Assembly: GCA_001586965.3 (NCBI GenBank)
Contig: LUCW03001445.1
Span: 1-32,541 of the forward strand
Direction: 5' to 3'
DNA from: Sphaeroforma sirkka
Lineage: Eukaryota > Opisthokonta > Ichthyosporea > Ichthyophonida
Length of the DNA: 32,541 nt
This document shows, one piece after another, positions 18,913 to 26,988 of the stretch; within the stretch, counting starts at the first letter, position 1, and every line of letters begins with the position of its first letter. Under the pieces are notes generated by a model that saw only the letters and a program-made list of their open reading frames with translations, ran no database searches and was not told the DNA's origin. The position numbers and the translations under genes were made by a program.

Positions 18913-19437
18913 TTAGCTAAGAATTCGGTTGAGGGTTTCCACTTTAGTGGTACCTGCAGGACCGATGCGACAAACAATGGTGTGTTTCCAAGGCGTCTTC
19001 TTAATAGAATAGGATCCCTGATACAAGAACGTGTCGGTTTCACGGTCGACATAAATAGGTTCGTCTTGAATCATATTAATTAAATCACGTATCCATGGGT
19101 CGGAGTTACGTAAGGGACAACACAGCGTAATGGTAGATTTAGTAATATTAACATAATTTAACAACTGTGCGATAAGTTGACAAGGTGGGTTAGCCCACGC
19201 ATTATGCTTTGATAAGTCAAGCTGAAATGCATCACCTTTAGGATGAGTCAACGACCTATATTCAGAAACCTGTTTGTTATGTTCTGCGGCAAACATATCA
19301 ACAGTAAATGGACCCCATCGTGATTGAGCGAGGTTAAACCATTTCTTATTTAGCATCCAATCGGTTGCTAATAACTCTTTGACTGTTTTCTGGTAGTCGG
19401 GCACAAGTCGAGAGCATGTCAGGAAGATGGTTATGTA
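18913..19437 (-). pseudogene. Gypsy family 1 copy B: Dam-like methyltransferase domain
   Basis: The frame beginning at 19404 reads, by residue, TDWMLNKKWFNL (14-25), RWGPFTVDMFA (29-39), EHNKQVSEYRSL (41-52), GDAFQLDLS (57-65), AWANPPCQLIAQLL (69-82), STITLCCPLR (90-99) and DPWIRDLI (102-109). The order W, WG-x-x-x-VD-x-FA, N, Y-x-S, DAF, (N)PP, L-I, late P and W is the signature of the Dam-like domain located after RNase H in DIRS-type retrotransposons. Here it lies between RNase H and a DDE integrase. The catalytic tetrapeptide is NPPC at 19180-19191, against NPPW in copy A. The upstream joint to RNase H is frameshifted (two bases missing near 19450), and the frame is lost again at about 18945. 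Confidence 0.7.
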
Positions 19438-21098
19438 TTCCTGGAATGTGTTATATTAAAGGCGAACTTGGCAATAATGTCATGCCAGCGGCTCACCAAC
19501 TGTGAATCAGGGTTCATATCTTTTAAGTATGTTAAAGACTTTTGATCACAGGCGACAGTAAAGTAACTTCCATAAAGGTAGTCTTTAAACTGTCTTAGCG
19601 CAGTAACTATAGCAAGGAGCTCTTGTTTAACGGTAGGGTAATTCCGTTGACTCTTATTATAACTCTTGCTAAAGAATTGTATGTAGCGCGGTTTACCATT
19701 TATCGTTTGGTAAAGCACTCCACCTACCGCTCGATCTGAAGCGTCGGTTGCTACTTGGAATGGGACACCATCCACAGGGTACTGCATGATGGGTGCGTCC
19801 ATTACTTTACTTTTGACTAGTTTAAATGCATCATCACATTCTTTAGTCCAAAGCTTTCCCAAAGGTCCTTTGTGCAGCCGTAGGTGACTGAAAGGCTTTA
19901 AGTAATGAGAAAGATGCGGTACCGAATCCGAGAAGAAGTTAACAAACCCACACACAGAGTTCACATCTCTTCCAGTAATTGGTGTTGATAAATCCAACAG
20001 AAACTGTTTCTTGCCAGGATCAATTTCTACCCCTGCTGCAGATACTTTGTAGCCAAGTAAGTGTATAGTATCTTTAGCAAAAGAACACTTGTCTTCGTTA
20101 ATCTTAAGTTTAGCATGATTAAGTCGCTTTAAGACTTCTTTAACGAGTTTAGCATGTTCACGTGCTGTCTTTGTAAAGATAACTATATCATCTAAATAGA
20201 CTGATACGTTATACGACAGGTCCGCAAATAGTTCCATCATAACTTGTTGGAAGAAAGAAGGTAACATGTGTAAGCCTTCAGGTGCACCTTTAAACTGGTA
20301 CTTCTTACCTTGCCAAGTAAAGGAAAAGTATTTCCTATGAGGCTCATATATCTGTAGTTGATGGAATGCAGCTTTTAAGTCTATCTTGGAAAAGATAGTC
20401 GCACCCTCCATTTTGCGTAGTATCTCGCTTATCTTAGGTAAGGGAAAACTATGTTGCGGAATTAGTTTGTTGATTGGCGACAGGTCTAGTACTACTCTTG
20501 TTTTACTAAACGTTCCATCAGATTTATATTGATCGACCGCTAAGAGAGCTAAGTTAACTGGGGTTGCATCATAATTGATTTCAATTAGACCCTGTTTTAA
20601 CCAATCTTCGATTTGGGTTTTGACAACGTCTTTGTGTCTCCAACTCACGTAGTTATGTGAAGGACACTTTAACTTAGAGAAGTCGACGTTTGTCAAGTCA
20701 AGTCTAACGTACCCATTAGAGAACTTAAACATACACCAGTCAGTTATTGCAATCTTCCTGTTTTGTATAATTAAGTCCATAATTATATCGGTGAAGTGCG
20801 GAATCATATCCTTTGCTTCACCTTCCGGAGGTTTAGGTATCTTTAACATATTATCATCTGACTGATCTTTATTCGGGTCTAGCCCATTAGGCAGACCAGT
20901 GAGTGTTATACCTAAACTGAGAAGATCAGTCATACCTATAATTAAATCGTATTTCTGAGACATGTCAGTAACGATTAGGTGAGTCTTCACTTCTCTTCTA
21001 TCTGACAGCATTATGTGTGCATAGTCAATGGCTTGTTCGCAAGTAGTAACTTTGCCATTTCCCAAGATTAAATCAGTTGTTTCGTTATGGACAGCCAT
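19431..21098 (-). CDS. Gypsy family 1 copy B: protease C-terminus, reverse transcriptase and RNase H
   Basis: A 555-codon open frame, the longest in the window. Residues 48-62 (KYDLIIGMTDLLSLG) are the end of the aspartic protease. RT follows: RVVLDLSPINKLIPQ (201-215), catalytic Asp in SKIDLKAAFHQL (D240), FKGAPEGLHMLPS (269-281), YLDD at 301-304, and LGYKVSAAGVEIDPGK (348-363). The last is the LG-x-x-(V/I)-s-x-x-G-(I/V) block of Ty3/gypsy. RNase H has D452 (VATDASDRAVGG), E493 (KQELLAI), D518 (ACDQKSL) and a DSQLVSRWHD segment (531-540). All catalytic acids are present. The frame ends early, in the connection HxPGxxNxxxDxLSR that is intact in copy A, because of a two-base deletion. The first Met is internal, not a true start. 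Confidence 0.92.
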   Translation of the reverse strand: MAVHNETTDLILGNGKVTTCEQAIDYAHIMLSDRREVKTHLIVTDMSQKYDLIIGMTDLLSLGITLTGLPNGLDPNKDQSDDNMLKIPKPPEGEAKDMIPHFTDIIMDLIIQNRKIAITDWCMFKFSNGYVRLDLTNVDFSKLKCPSHNYVSWRHKDVVKTQIEDWLKQGLIEINYDATPVNLALLAVDQYKSDGTFSKTRVVLDLSPINKLIPQHSFPLPKISEILRKMEGATIFSKIDLKAAFHQLQIYEPHRKYFSFTWQGKKYQFKGAPEGLHMLPSFFQQVMMELFADLSYNVSVYLDDIVIFTKTAREHAKLVKEVLKRLNHAKLKINEDKCSFAKDTIHLLGYKVSAAGVEIDPGKKQFLLDLSTPITGRDVNSVCGFVNFFSDSVPHLSHYLKPFSHLRLHKGPLGKLWTKECDDAFKLVKSKVMDAPIMQYPVDGVPFQVATDASDRAVGGVLYQTINGKPRYIQFFSKSYNKSQRNYPTVKQELLAIVTALRQFKDYLYGSYFTVACDQKSLTYLKDMNPDSQLVSRWHDIIAKFAFNITHSRNT

Positions 21099-21274
21099 AT
21101 CTGTAGCGTAGGCTACTCGGCATGAGATAGCAGAGACTTCAGCCCTGGATCAAATAGTGCCATAACTTTTTCTCCATTTACGAAAACTGTTTGAAAGATA
21201 CGTTCATCTCCTTTGGTATAGATTTTATTGAACATTTTCTCATAATCTTGCTCTAGTGCGCACATATGGTACTG
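21099..21274 (-). pseudogene. Gypsy family 1 copy B: start of pol, protease active site
   Basis: After the gag stop (TGA at 21277-21275) the same frame continues QYH and then ATG at 21265, MCALEQDYEKMF, FVNGEKVMALFDPG. The active-site Asp is at 21149-21151; the motif reads DPG where DTG or DSG is expected. One base is missing just after it (about 21143). Read in the shifted frame, the sequence goes on as AEVSAIS, the normal continuation of a retropepsin. Pol is therefore in the gag frame, separated by a single TGA followed by CAG. The protease of this copy is doubly damaged (Thr/Ser to Pro, frameshift). Confidence 0.7.
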
Positions 21275-23314
21275 TCAGTGCTTAACTTGGACGTCTGGTA
21301 AGTCCTTGCAATCCTCTTTGTGCCAACCGTTAGTACCCTTGCAAGTAGCACACTCTTTCATATAGTGTCCAAAATCTGGCTTGCCTGGTGCACACTTAAC
21401 AGGGTCGTGTCTACCATTCCACTTGCCATTACGTTTTGTGAGGTTGTAACCACACTTCTTGCAAGGCGCTCTCACCTTCTTATCACCTTTCGGTTCGGTA
21501 GAAGTAGAGCCAGTACCCCCTCCAGTAGTAGTGCGAGGTTTCTTAGTACTACGCGCAGTATTAGTCTCTACTGCGTTTCGCTTAGTGGGCTGGGTGTAGC
21601 TCGTGGTACTAAGTACTCTAGTAGAGGAATTGGTATGCTTGTGTACTATCTTCTCAAAGACAGACCAAGGCATAGATCGCAAATCACCATAGGCGATGAT
21701 GTCATCATTGACTTTCTTAAAGAGGTTAGCTCCCAGAGTCTCCATCATCTGACAAATTAATAAGTATTCGCCAGTATAGGTACGACCACCCATCCGAGTA
21801 TTCATATGTGTCATATGAGCTAGAGCACCTCGAATAGTGGTATCGTTCGCAAAGAACTTGCGAGACTCTAGAAGTTCACGGTCACGTGCATCTTCAAAAA
21901 AAGGTGTTAAGTATATTATCACGCAACTGGTGCCAGGGTAGGGCTTTCCAGTTGGGCTCATGAGCCTTCAAGATAGTTCGCCATTCACCTGGCTCGCAGA
22001 AATGAATAAAGGCATTCATCATCTGCTTATCCCTAAGGCTGGCAGACTCCTTAAGTTGGTCGAAGGCCTTCAGTGTCTCCACTGTACTCTCATTAGTAGA
22101 GAAATCGACCTCAGCCTGCGCGTTACCTAGCTGCTTTATAAAGCTTGGTTCTAAGTGTTCACGAGGCTCATGCTCAGTGCTACGGGCTGCTAGTGCCAAG
22201 ATGGTGTCTATTTCCTTTCTCTTGTTATCGATTAGATAGCGAATGTTATCCGCTTTCCTATCGTCAAGGTCAGAGTCATTCAATAGACGGTCCTCAAGGA
22301 CTTGCATACCAGAGCGTAATAGCCTGAGACGAGTATGTCTGGTTCTCACTTCCTCATCCTCAGGATTAGAGCGGGAACTCTCTAACGAGGTACTGGTGTA
22401 GCGATTGCCAAAATCGTGATTACCAGGGTTAGTTGGCAAATGAGGGTCGATATTACGAGGATGGTAAGCCTCATCGAGTTCCATACGATCATATCCTCTG
22501 ACAGGGTTAGGTTTGTCAAGAGGATGGTCGATGGTAGCATCAGAGCTATAGAGATTAAATTTTGAAATATTTTTCTCTCTCGCCAGTGGTAACTGGCTTA
22601 GTGGTAAACATACTGGCTGGGTAAACCAGTAGGTCTCGGGTTCGAAACCCGGCCCGAATTTTTTTTTCTTCTTCGGTATAGGAAGAATATCAGCCAAGTG
22701 GGACACGATAGAGGGGTCCACAACTGCTGCTGCCGCTAGCTCCTTCAAGAGCGCTTCAGTGCGGTTCAATTGGCGTCGAGATTGAGAGGATCCAGCCACT
22801 CGTTGTCGAGTTATGGCGTCCTCAGCTTCGGCCCCAAGATTTGAGCTGAATGGAATGGCTTCTCCATCGATGGCGAAACCGAAATTTTCGGACAGGTCCA
22901 ATACTTCCTTTTCACTCCGGATTTGTGCTGGAGTGTCCTTTAGATGTGGAGTTATAATGCCCCGACATTCGTATCCACGAATTTTCCAGCCTTCGACGTT
23001 TATCCCCAATATTTGACGGCACGTGGTCAGGGGGGCAAACTGGGGTCCTGAGCTTCACTCCTAGGTGATACACGGACGCTGGCGAGCCTTTCCGCGGTAG
23101 TAGATACCTCTTCTTCCAAGGCTTTAGGATCCGACGAGTCATCCTCAGAATAATCCTCTGTACCAACCTCAGAATTTGCTTCCCCAACAGTATCCTCGGC
23201 AGGCTCAACTCCAGACAGGCTAGGTGTTTCCACAGAGGGACCTCAGGAACCTCGGCAGGCTTAGCAGGCTTAGAGCTAGCGGCTCCCTTGCCTTTAGAAG
23301 TACCCTTAGCCATA
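21275..23314 (-). pseudogene. Gypsy family 1 copy B: gag with two unusual CCHC fingers
   Basis: ATG at 23314 opens MAKGTSKGKGAASSKPAKPA, identical to copy C. A two-base insertion near 23240 shifts the frame. The next segment reads VEPAEDTVGEANSEV and EEEVSTTAERLASV, followed by another shift at about 23030 into a 371-codon frame (23009-21894) with the helical capsid-like part. A tRNA-derived insertion is read through at about 22560-22670. A T7 run at 21900-21906 carries one extra base and shifts to the frame 21961-21275. The nucleocapsid end has a basic region, then C-x2-C-x14-H-x4-C (CKKC to HDPVKC) and C-x2-C-x6-H-x3-C (CATCKGTNGWHKEDC), both departing from the standard CX2CX4HX4C knuckle. 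It stops at TGA 10 bases before the pol ATG. Confidence 0.85.
22582..22667 (+). repeat. tRNA-derived insertion (SINE-like) inside gag
   Basis: The plus strand has an A-box (TGGCTTAGTGGT, 22594-22605), a B-box (GGTTCGAAACC, 22639-22649) 33 bp later within a complete T-arm (TCGGG / CCCGG), an anticodon-arm-like hairpin (TACTGG / CCAGTA, about 22610-22630) and a T9 pol III terminator at 22659-22667. The 5' acceptor strand does not pair with the 3' strand (CCCGAAT), and the D-arm is imperfect. This is a tRNA relic or SINE head, not a working tRNA. Read in the gag direction it gives GPGFEPET, a well-known false-protein signature of tRNA-like DNA. It keeps the gag frame open. No clear target duplication. 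Confidence 0.7.
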
Positions 23315-23392
23315 GTAATTGCTGGATAGTAAATTGATGTCAGACAGTCTAGAAGCAGTACACTACTGTAACTACTATATAACTGAAAAATA

Positions 23393-23715
23393 TGTAAACT
23401 TCGATGGAAATTACTAGGTTTCAAACTATATTAAACTAAAATACAATTTAGTCAGTTAGGATTTAGCAGTGGTAGCTTGTGTAAGAATGATCGGGACTGC
23501 CTCTTGTTAAGAGCCTAAATATCCTCGATCACACAGGGCGTACCTCTAGCTGTTCTTTATTGAATAATTTTCACTAGAAGTACTAAATGTTCATGACCAC
23601 TTGCCTAATTTGTAAATAGACATAATAACGTAAGTCACGTTAATACATTAACTGACTAAATTGTATTTTAGTTTAATATAGTTTGAAACCTAGTAATTTC
23701 CATCGAAGATTTACA
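23393..23715. repeat. Rearranged 5' LTR of copy B with inverted ends
   Basis: 23393-23650 matches the first 258 bases of the LTR as read at 16330 (inner end of the LTR on the minus strand). Instead of the other 340 bases, 23649-23715 carries the same LTR terminus in reverse orientation (ACTGACTAAATTG to GAAGATTTACA). The result is a 323-bp unit with 66/67-bp inverted repeats at its ends, differing by a single inserted A. The joint lies at a short shared TAACTGA/TTAACTGAC sequence. Confidence 0.9.
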
Positions 23716-24853
23716 AGAACGAATGGCATCAGGACAAGGCTCAATCGTCGGCCCCAGCTCTTTATTATCTACATCTACTCCTTCTCAGCCGTCACGCTAG
23801 CACAATTTCGGCACAAGCTCCTCCGCTATTATTTATTTGTTGATGATACACGGATCCAAGCCCCTCGATCGGTTTTGCTTTGTCCTAATTTTTTAGATGA
23901 CATTGATGCGTGGGGACGCAAATCTGGCCTCGAACAGGGTGTCATCAAACCCCGAGTACGATCTACCGACTTGCGACACGCGGCGCCAACCCTCCGTATA
24001 AATGGTGAGCTTATCACGCCGACGCTTGCAGACGCACCTTTGAACACACGTTACCTCCCCTGAAGATGGCGCCCACATGCCGAACTGAAACACTCCAAAT
24101 ATCTGGGGTTCACACTCTCTCACGGGGTACGAGGAATCAACCTCGCCAGACATATGGAATCCCTGGTTGCAGCATTGTCACTAGGTATCGCCTCTTTCCG
24201 CGCTTCTGGCTTCCATGGCTTTAGCTGGTGACACCCCCGCAGCCGACTGGTGATGTTCAAAACATTCATCCTATCCACGGCTACATATGGGTTGAACATT
24301 ATTGCCTGAGCTCCACCTATATGGAAGGATGCGTTGGGCTCCCTGTTCGAGCGCTTTAACTCAGCACTCATCCAAGCAGCAGCCATCATCACGGGCACTA
24401 AATGCCCTCGGTTTCCCAAATATCAAACAAACTTACTTCACTTTTGCGGCCTGCTCCCCGAGCGACCATTCGCGGACTACCTAGGAGGTTGCCTGGGAAA
24501 ACAACTCGACTCAATGGCCAGCACAAATCCACTTACCCCTCTGACGCAACCCGCCGGAGCCCACGACAAACCATCACTGCGCTTCCCGTACAGTATCTAT
24601 GCTCACCTGAAAACTGTACACAAAACCACGGGCGGGCGTACACCCCGAACATGTAGCCCTTCGCCAACGCTGTGACGACGTCAGGAAGAACTCAACAAAA
24701 CGTTGGTCCAACAAGGAGATCGCGGCAATGGCCCGGCGCCAATACTACTACCATCTGGTTATGGGTAAACCGTCAACCTCAAACCGAGACACAGCCAGAC
24801 ACGACAGCTTTAATCGCTGCTTCGAGTCTACAACAATTTGCCTCTGTACTATG
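23716..24853 (+). pseudogene. Non-LTR retrotransposon relic: reverse transcriptase, 3' part
   Basis: The plus strand shows LINE-type RT motifs split over several frames: GQGSIVGPSS and PQLFIIYIYSFS (the RQGs-x-x-xPxLF block), LLRYYLFVDDTRI (the catalytic ADD block, here VDD), DIDAWGRKSGLEQGVIKPR (W-x-x-x-x-GL-x-x-x-x-K), HSKYLGFTLSHG (KYLG) and RLVMFKTFILSTATYGLN (the thumb segment before a conserved YG). A long thumb/C-terminal part (LFERFNSALIQAAAIITGTK, LLHFCGLLPERP) follows. The upstream endonuclease and ORF1 are absent. The 3' end is cut by the LTR of copy C at 24854. At least four frameshifts or stops. I cannot name the clade. Confidence 0.75.
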
Positions 24854-25451
24854 TGTAGAAATACAGCCTCCGGTCAGTCTAAAATATCAAGATCAATTGA
24901 GATAATACATTGGTTTTTATTTGTATTTTAAATAATTTAGTACAAGCTCTTTTTCCAATATTTCCAAAGTGTTCTAAATTCACTTTGACGGCTCCAATAG
25001 CCTGAGTATTTGGTATGACTCATCTACTTGGACCTATTTGAGACATTAGTAGATGTAGGATATTATAAACTAAATTTTATAATCTCCGAACTACTACTTA
25101 TAGATTTTGGTCCTCCCGCCAATCTCCAAAATCCAATAAGTCTTGTTCTTTTTTTTTTAACTTTTCTTCAGATGGAACTTTATTTATATTAGCTAATGTA
25201 TTAACCTGACTTACGTTATTATGTCTATTTACAAATTAGGCAAGTGGTCATGAACACTTAGTACTTCTAGTGAAAATTATTCAATAAAGAACAGCTTGAG
25301 GTACGCCCTGTGTGATCGAGGATGTTTAGGCTCTTAACAAGAGGCAGTCCCGATCATTCTTACACAAGCTACCACTGCTAAATCCTAACTGACTAAATTG
25401 TATTTTAGTTTAATATAGTTTGAAACCTAGTAATTTCCATCGAAGTTTACA
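24854..25451 (+). repeat. 5' LTR of gypsy family 1, copy C
   Basis: 598 bp, TGTAGAAATACAG to GAAGTTTACA, TG...CA ends, nearly identical in reverse complement to 16330-16926. Just downstream the sequence TATTTTTTCAGTTATC offers no TGG-initiated tRNA primer-binding site at the usual position. Copy B is similar there (TATTTTTCAGTTATA). Confidence 0.95.
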
Positions 25452-25530
25452 TATTTTTTCAGTTATCTAGTAGTTACAGTAGTGTACTGCTTCTAGACTG
25501 TCTAACATCGATTTACTATCCAGAAATACT

Positions 25531-25827
25531 ATGGCTAAGGGTACTTCTAAAGGCAAGGGAGCCGCTAGCTCTAAGCCTGCTAAGCCTGCCGAGGTTCCTG
25601 AGGTCCCTGTGAAAACACCTAGCCTGTCTGGAGTTGAGCCTGCCGAGGAAACTGTTGGGGAAGCCAATTCTGAGGTTGGTACAGAGGATTATTCTGAGGA
25701 TGACTCGTCGGATCCTAAAGCCTTGGAAGAAGAGGTATCTACTACCGCGGAAAGGCTCTCCAGCGTCCGTGTATCACCTAGGAGTGAAGCTCAGGACCCC
25801 AGCCGTCGATTTGGTTAAACCCCCGCG
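25531..25827 (+). pseudogene. Copy C: N-terminal gag fragment
   Basis: ATG at 25531 opens MAKGTSKGKGAASSKPAKPA, then TPSLSGVEPAEETVGEANSE and an acidic stretch, then EEEVSTTAERLSSVRVSP. No frameshift is present here, so this copy shows the undamaged Gag start: a Lys/Ala/Pro-rich basic head and a Glu/Asp/Ser-rich part. At about 25802 the sequence crosses into integrase out of frame and stops at TAA (DPSRRFG, stop at 25816-25818). The true gag is therefore limited to about 90 codons. Confidence 0.85.
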
Positions 25828-26926
25828 ATCCAAGCATACTGGCGATGTATATATCTGTCATTTCTTATGTGTGGCTTCGGGCTATAACTTGCTTTATGCA
25901 ATATCGAACAAACGTCCACAAACAGTGGCAGAATTATGCTATCACGTCTTTAATGACTTCGGTTTCCCCCGAGTACTATGTTCTGATAACGGTAGTGAGT
26001 TTTGTACCGACGTAATGGAGGCACTTATACTCGTATCAGGCATGACCCATAGGCGTGGTGTTCCTTACAAACCTCAAACGCAGGGTGCAAATGAGACACG
26101 TCATAAAGAACTTAAGAAACTCTTGCGTACCGCACTAGACGACGTTGAGGATATGTGGCCTTATCATTTGAAATGGGTTCAGACTCAAATGAATAACTGC
26201 ATGAATCCTCAAACTGGAACACTCCCGTTTCACTATTTCTTTGGCCGCTATAGTGAATTACAAGCAACGTTTGATAAAACTGCGCCCGAGAAACACGCTA
26301 CCCCGTGGCTACAAAAGATCGAGTATATGCAGAACGTTGTTTACCCCTGTTTACTCGAGCACAAGAATCGCGTCCTACTTAAAGCGTATGACCGATGGAA
26401 TAACACTAAGAACATTGTTCAGTTCAAAGTCGGCGATTAAGTTAACATTATAAATCGAAACGCCAACGTTACCGAACTCTCTTCTAAGACGATAGGACCT
26501 TTTGTTATTTCCTACCATGATGAGAAGAGTGATACTTACGAAGTGAATAACATTGATGGTACTAGAGCAACCAATCTAGGCACTCACCGTATCCCTACCT
26601 CCGAACTCTCATTCGCTCGCTCATTTGATTCTGATGTACCAGTTATGGAGTCACAAGTCAAAGATATAATTGACAAAACATCCGAAGACGGTTACACTTA
26701 CTACAAGACCCGTTTCATGGATGGGACAGTAGCTTGGCTAACCTCCGATGCATTTCGTGAATCTCGTGACTTTCTTCGTATCTTTAATAAGAAATGGAAT
26801 AAGCGTTTACATAAGAACACACGAGATAAACGAAAAGGGTTTCCTCAGGTGACTACAAACCCTGACGGATCTGAAATTCCCTATTTGCCACCTACTTCCT
26901 ACGTGACTAAACTTTCTGATCTGCTT
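25803..26926 (+). pseudogene. Copy C: integrase core, GPY/F and chromodomain-like module
   Basis: Open from the first core Asp (AVDLVKPPRSKHTGDVY) through VLCSDNGSEFCTDVMEALIL and YKPQTQGANETRHKELKK, giving D, D-x35-E complete. Then MWPYHLKWVQTQMNNCMN, FHYFFGRY and NIVQFKVGD. A TAA replaces the Tyr codon of VGDYVNI at about 26439. The frame then continues with IGPFVIS and VKDIIDKTSEDGYTYYKTRF, DGTVAWL and DFLRIFNKKW. The core is better preserved than in copy B. The HHCC finger is absent because of the deletion. A chance ORF (25634-26440) joins out-of-frame gag to integrase; there is no reason to think it is expressed. Confidence 0.85.
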
Positions 26927-26988
26927 ACTGTGGTCAGAATACAAGTACTTATATTTATTTGATTATTTTAGGTTTATTACAAGTTTTA

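Larger units (their letters stand above)
16330..23715 (-). mobile_element. Gypsy family 1, copy B (Ty3/gypsy, chromovirus-like, with Dam-like domain)
   Basis: Minus-strand order: rearranged 5' LTR (23393-23715), gag (21275-23314), protease, RT, RNase H, Dam-like domain, linker, HHCC finger, DDE integrase, GPY/F module, chromodomain-like tail, basic C-terminus, G8 tract, 3' LTR. Integrase after RNase H defines Ty3/gypsy order, and the chromodomain-like tail points to chromoviruses. It is non-autonomous: at least eight frameshifts, a substituted protease active site, a tRNA-derived insertion in gag, and a truncated 5' LTR. The flanks cannot be checked for a target duplication because the outer 5' end is lost. 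Confidence 0.9.
24854..26926 (+). mobile_element. Gypsy family 1, copy C: internally deleted element
   Basis: 5' LTR, leader and start of gag are followed directly at about 25802 by the integrase core and C-terminus. Relative to copy B about 4.7 kb (most of gag, protease, RT, RNase H, Dam-like domain, HHCC finger) is missing. The right end breaks at CTGCTTAC (26926) inside the chromodomain tail region; no 3' LTR is present. It lies head-to-head with copy B, with the LINE relic between. Confidence 0.9.

Noticed and set aside
21320..21760. 146-codon plus-strand ORF opposite gag
   Set aside because: Shadow of the minus-strand gag frame, which has clear Cys/His motifs and composition.
21894..21961. 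Programmed frameshift at the T7 run in gag
   Set aside because: Both sides of the run are Gag, not Gag and Pol. Removal of one T restores the frame, so a homopolymer indel is simpler.
22582..22667. Functional tRNA gene
   Set aside because: Acceptor strands do not pair, the D-arm is imperfect and the anticodon loop has nine bases; only pol III boxes and T-arm are good.
16330..23715. Assignment of gypsy family 1 to DIRS elements because of the Dam-like domain
   Set aside because: It has TG...CA LTRs, an HHCC finger and a D-D-35-E integrase, and no tyrosine recombinase is visible; the order is Ty3/gypsy.
25634..26440. 268-codon fused gag-integrase protein in copy C
   Set aside because: The gag portion is in the wrong frame, and the true gag frame stops at about 25818; the ORF is a by-product of the deletion joint.
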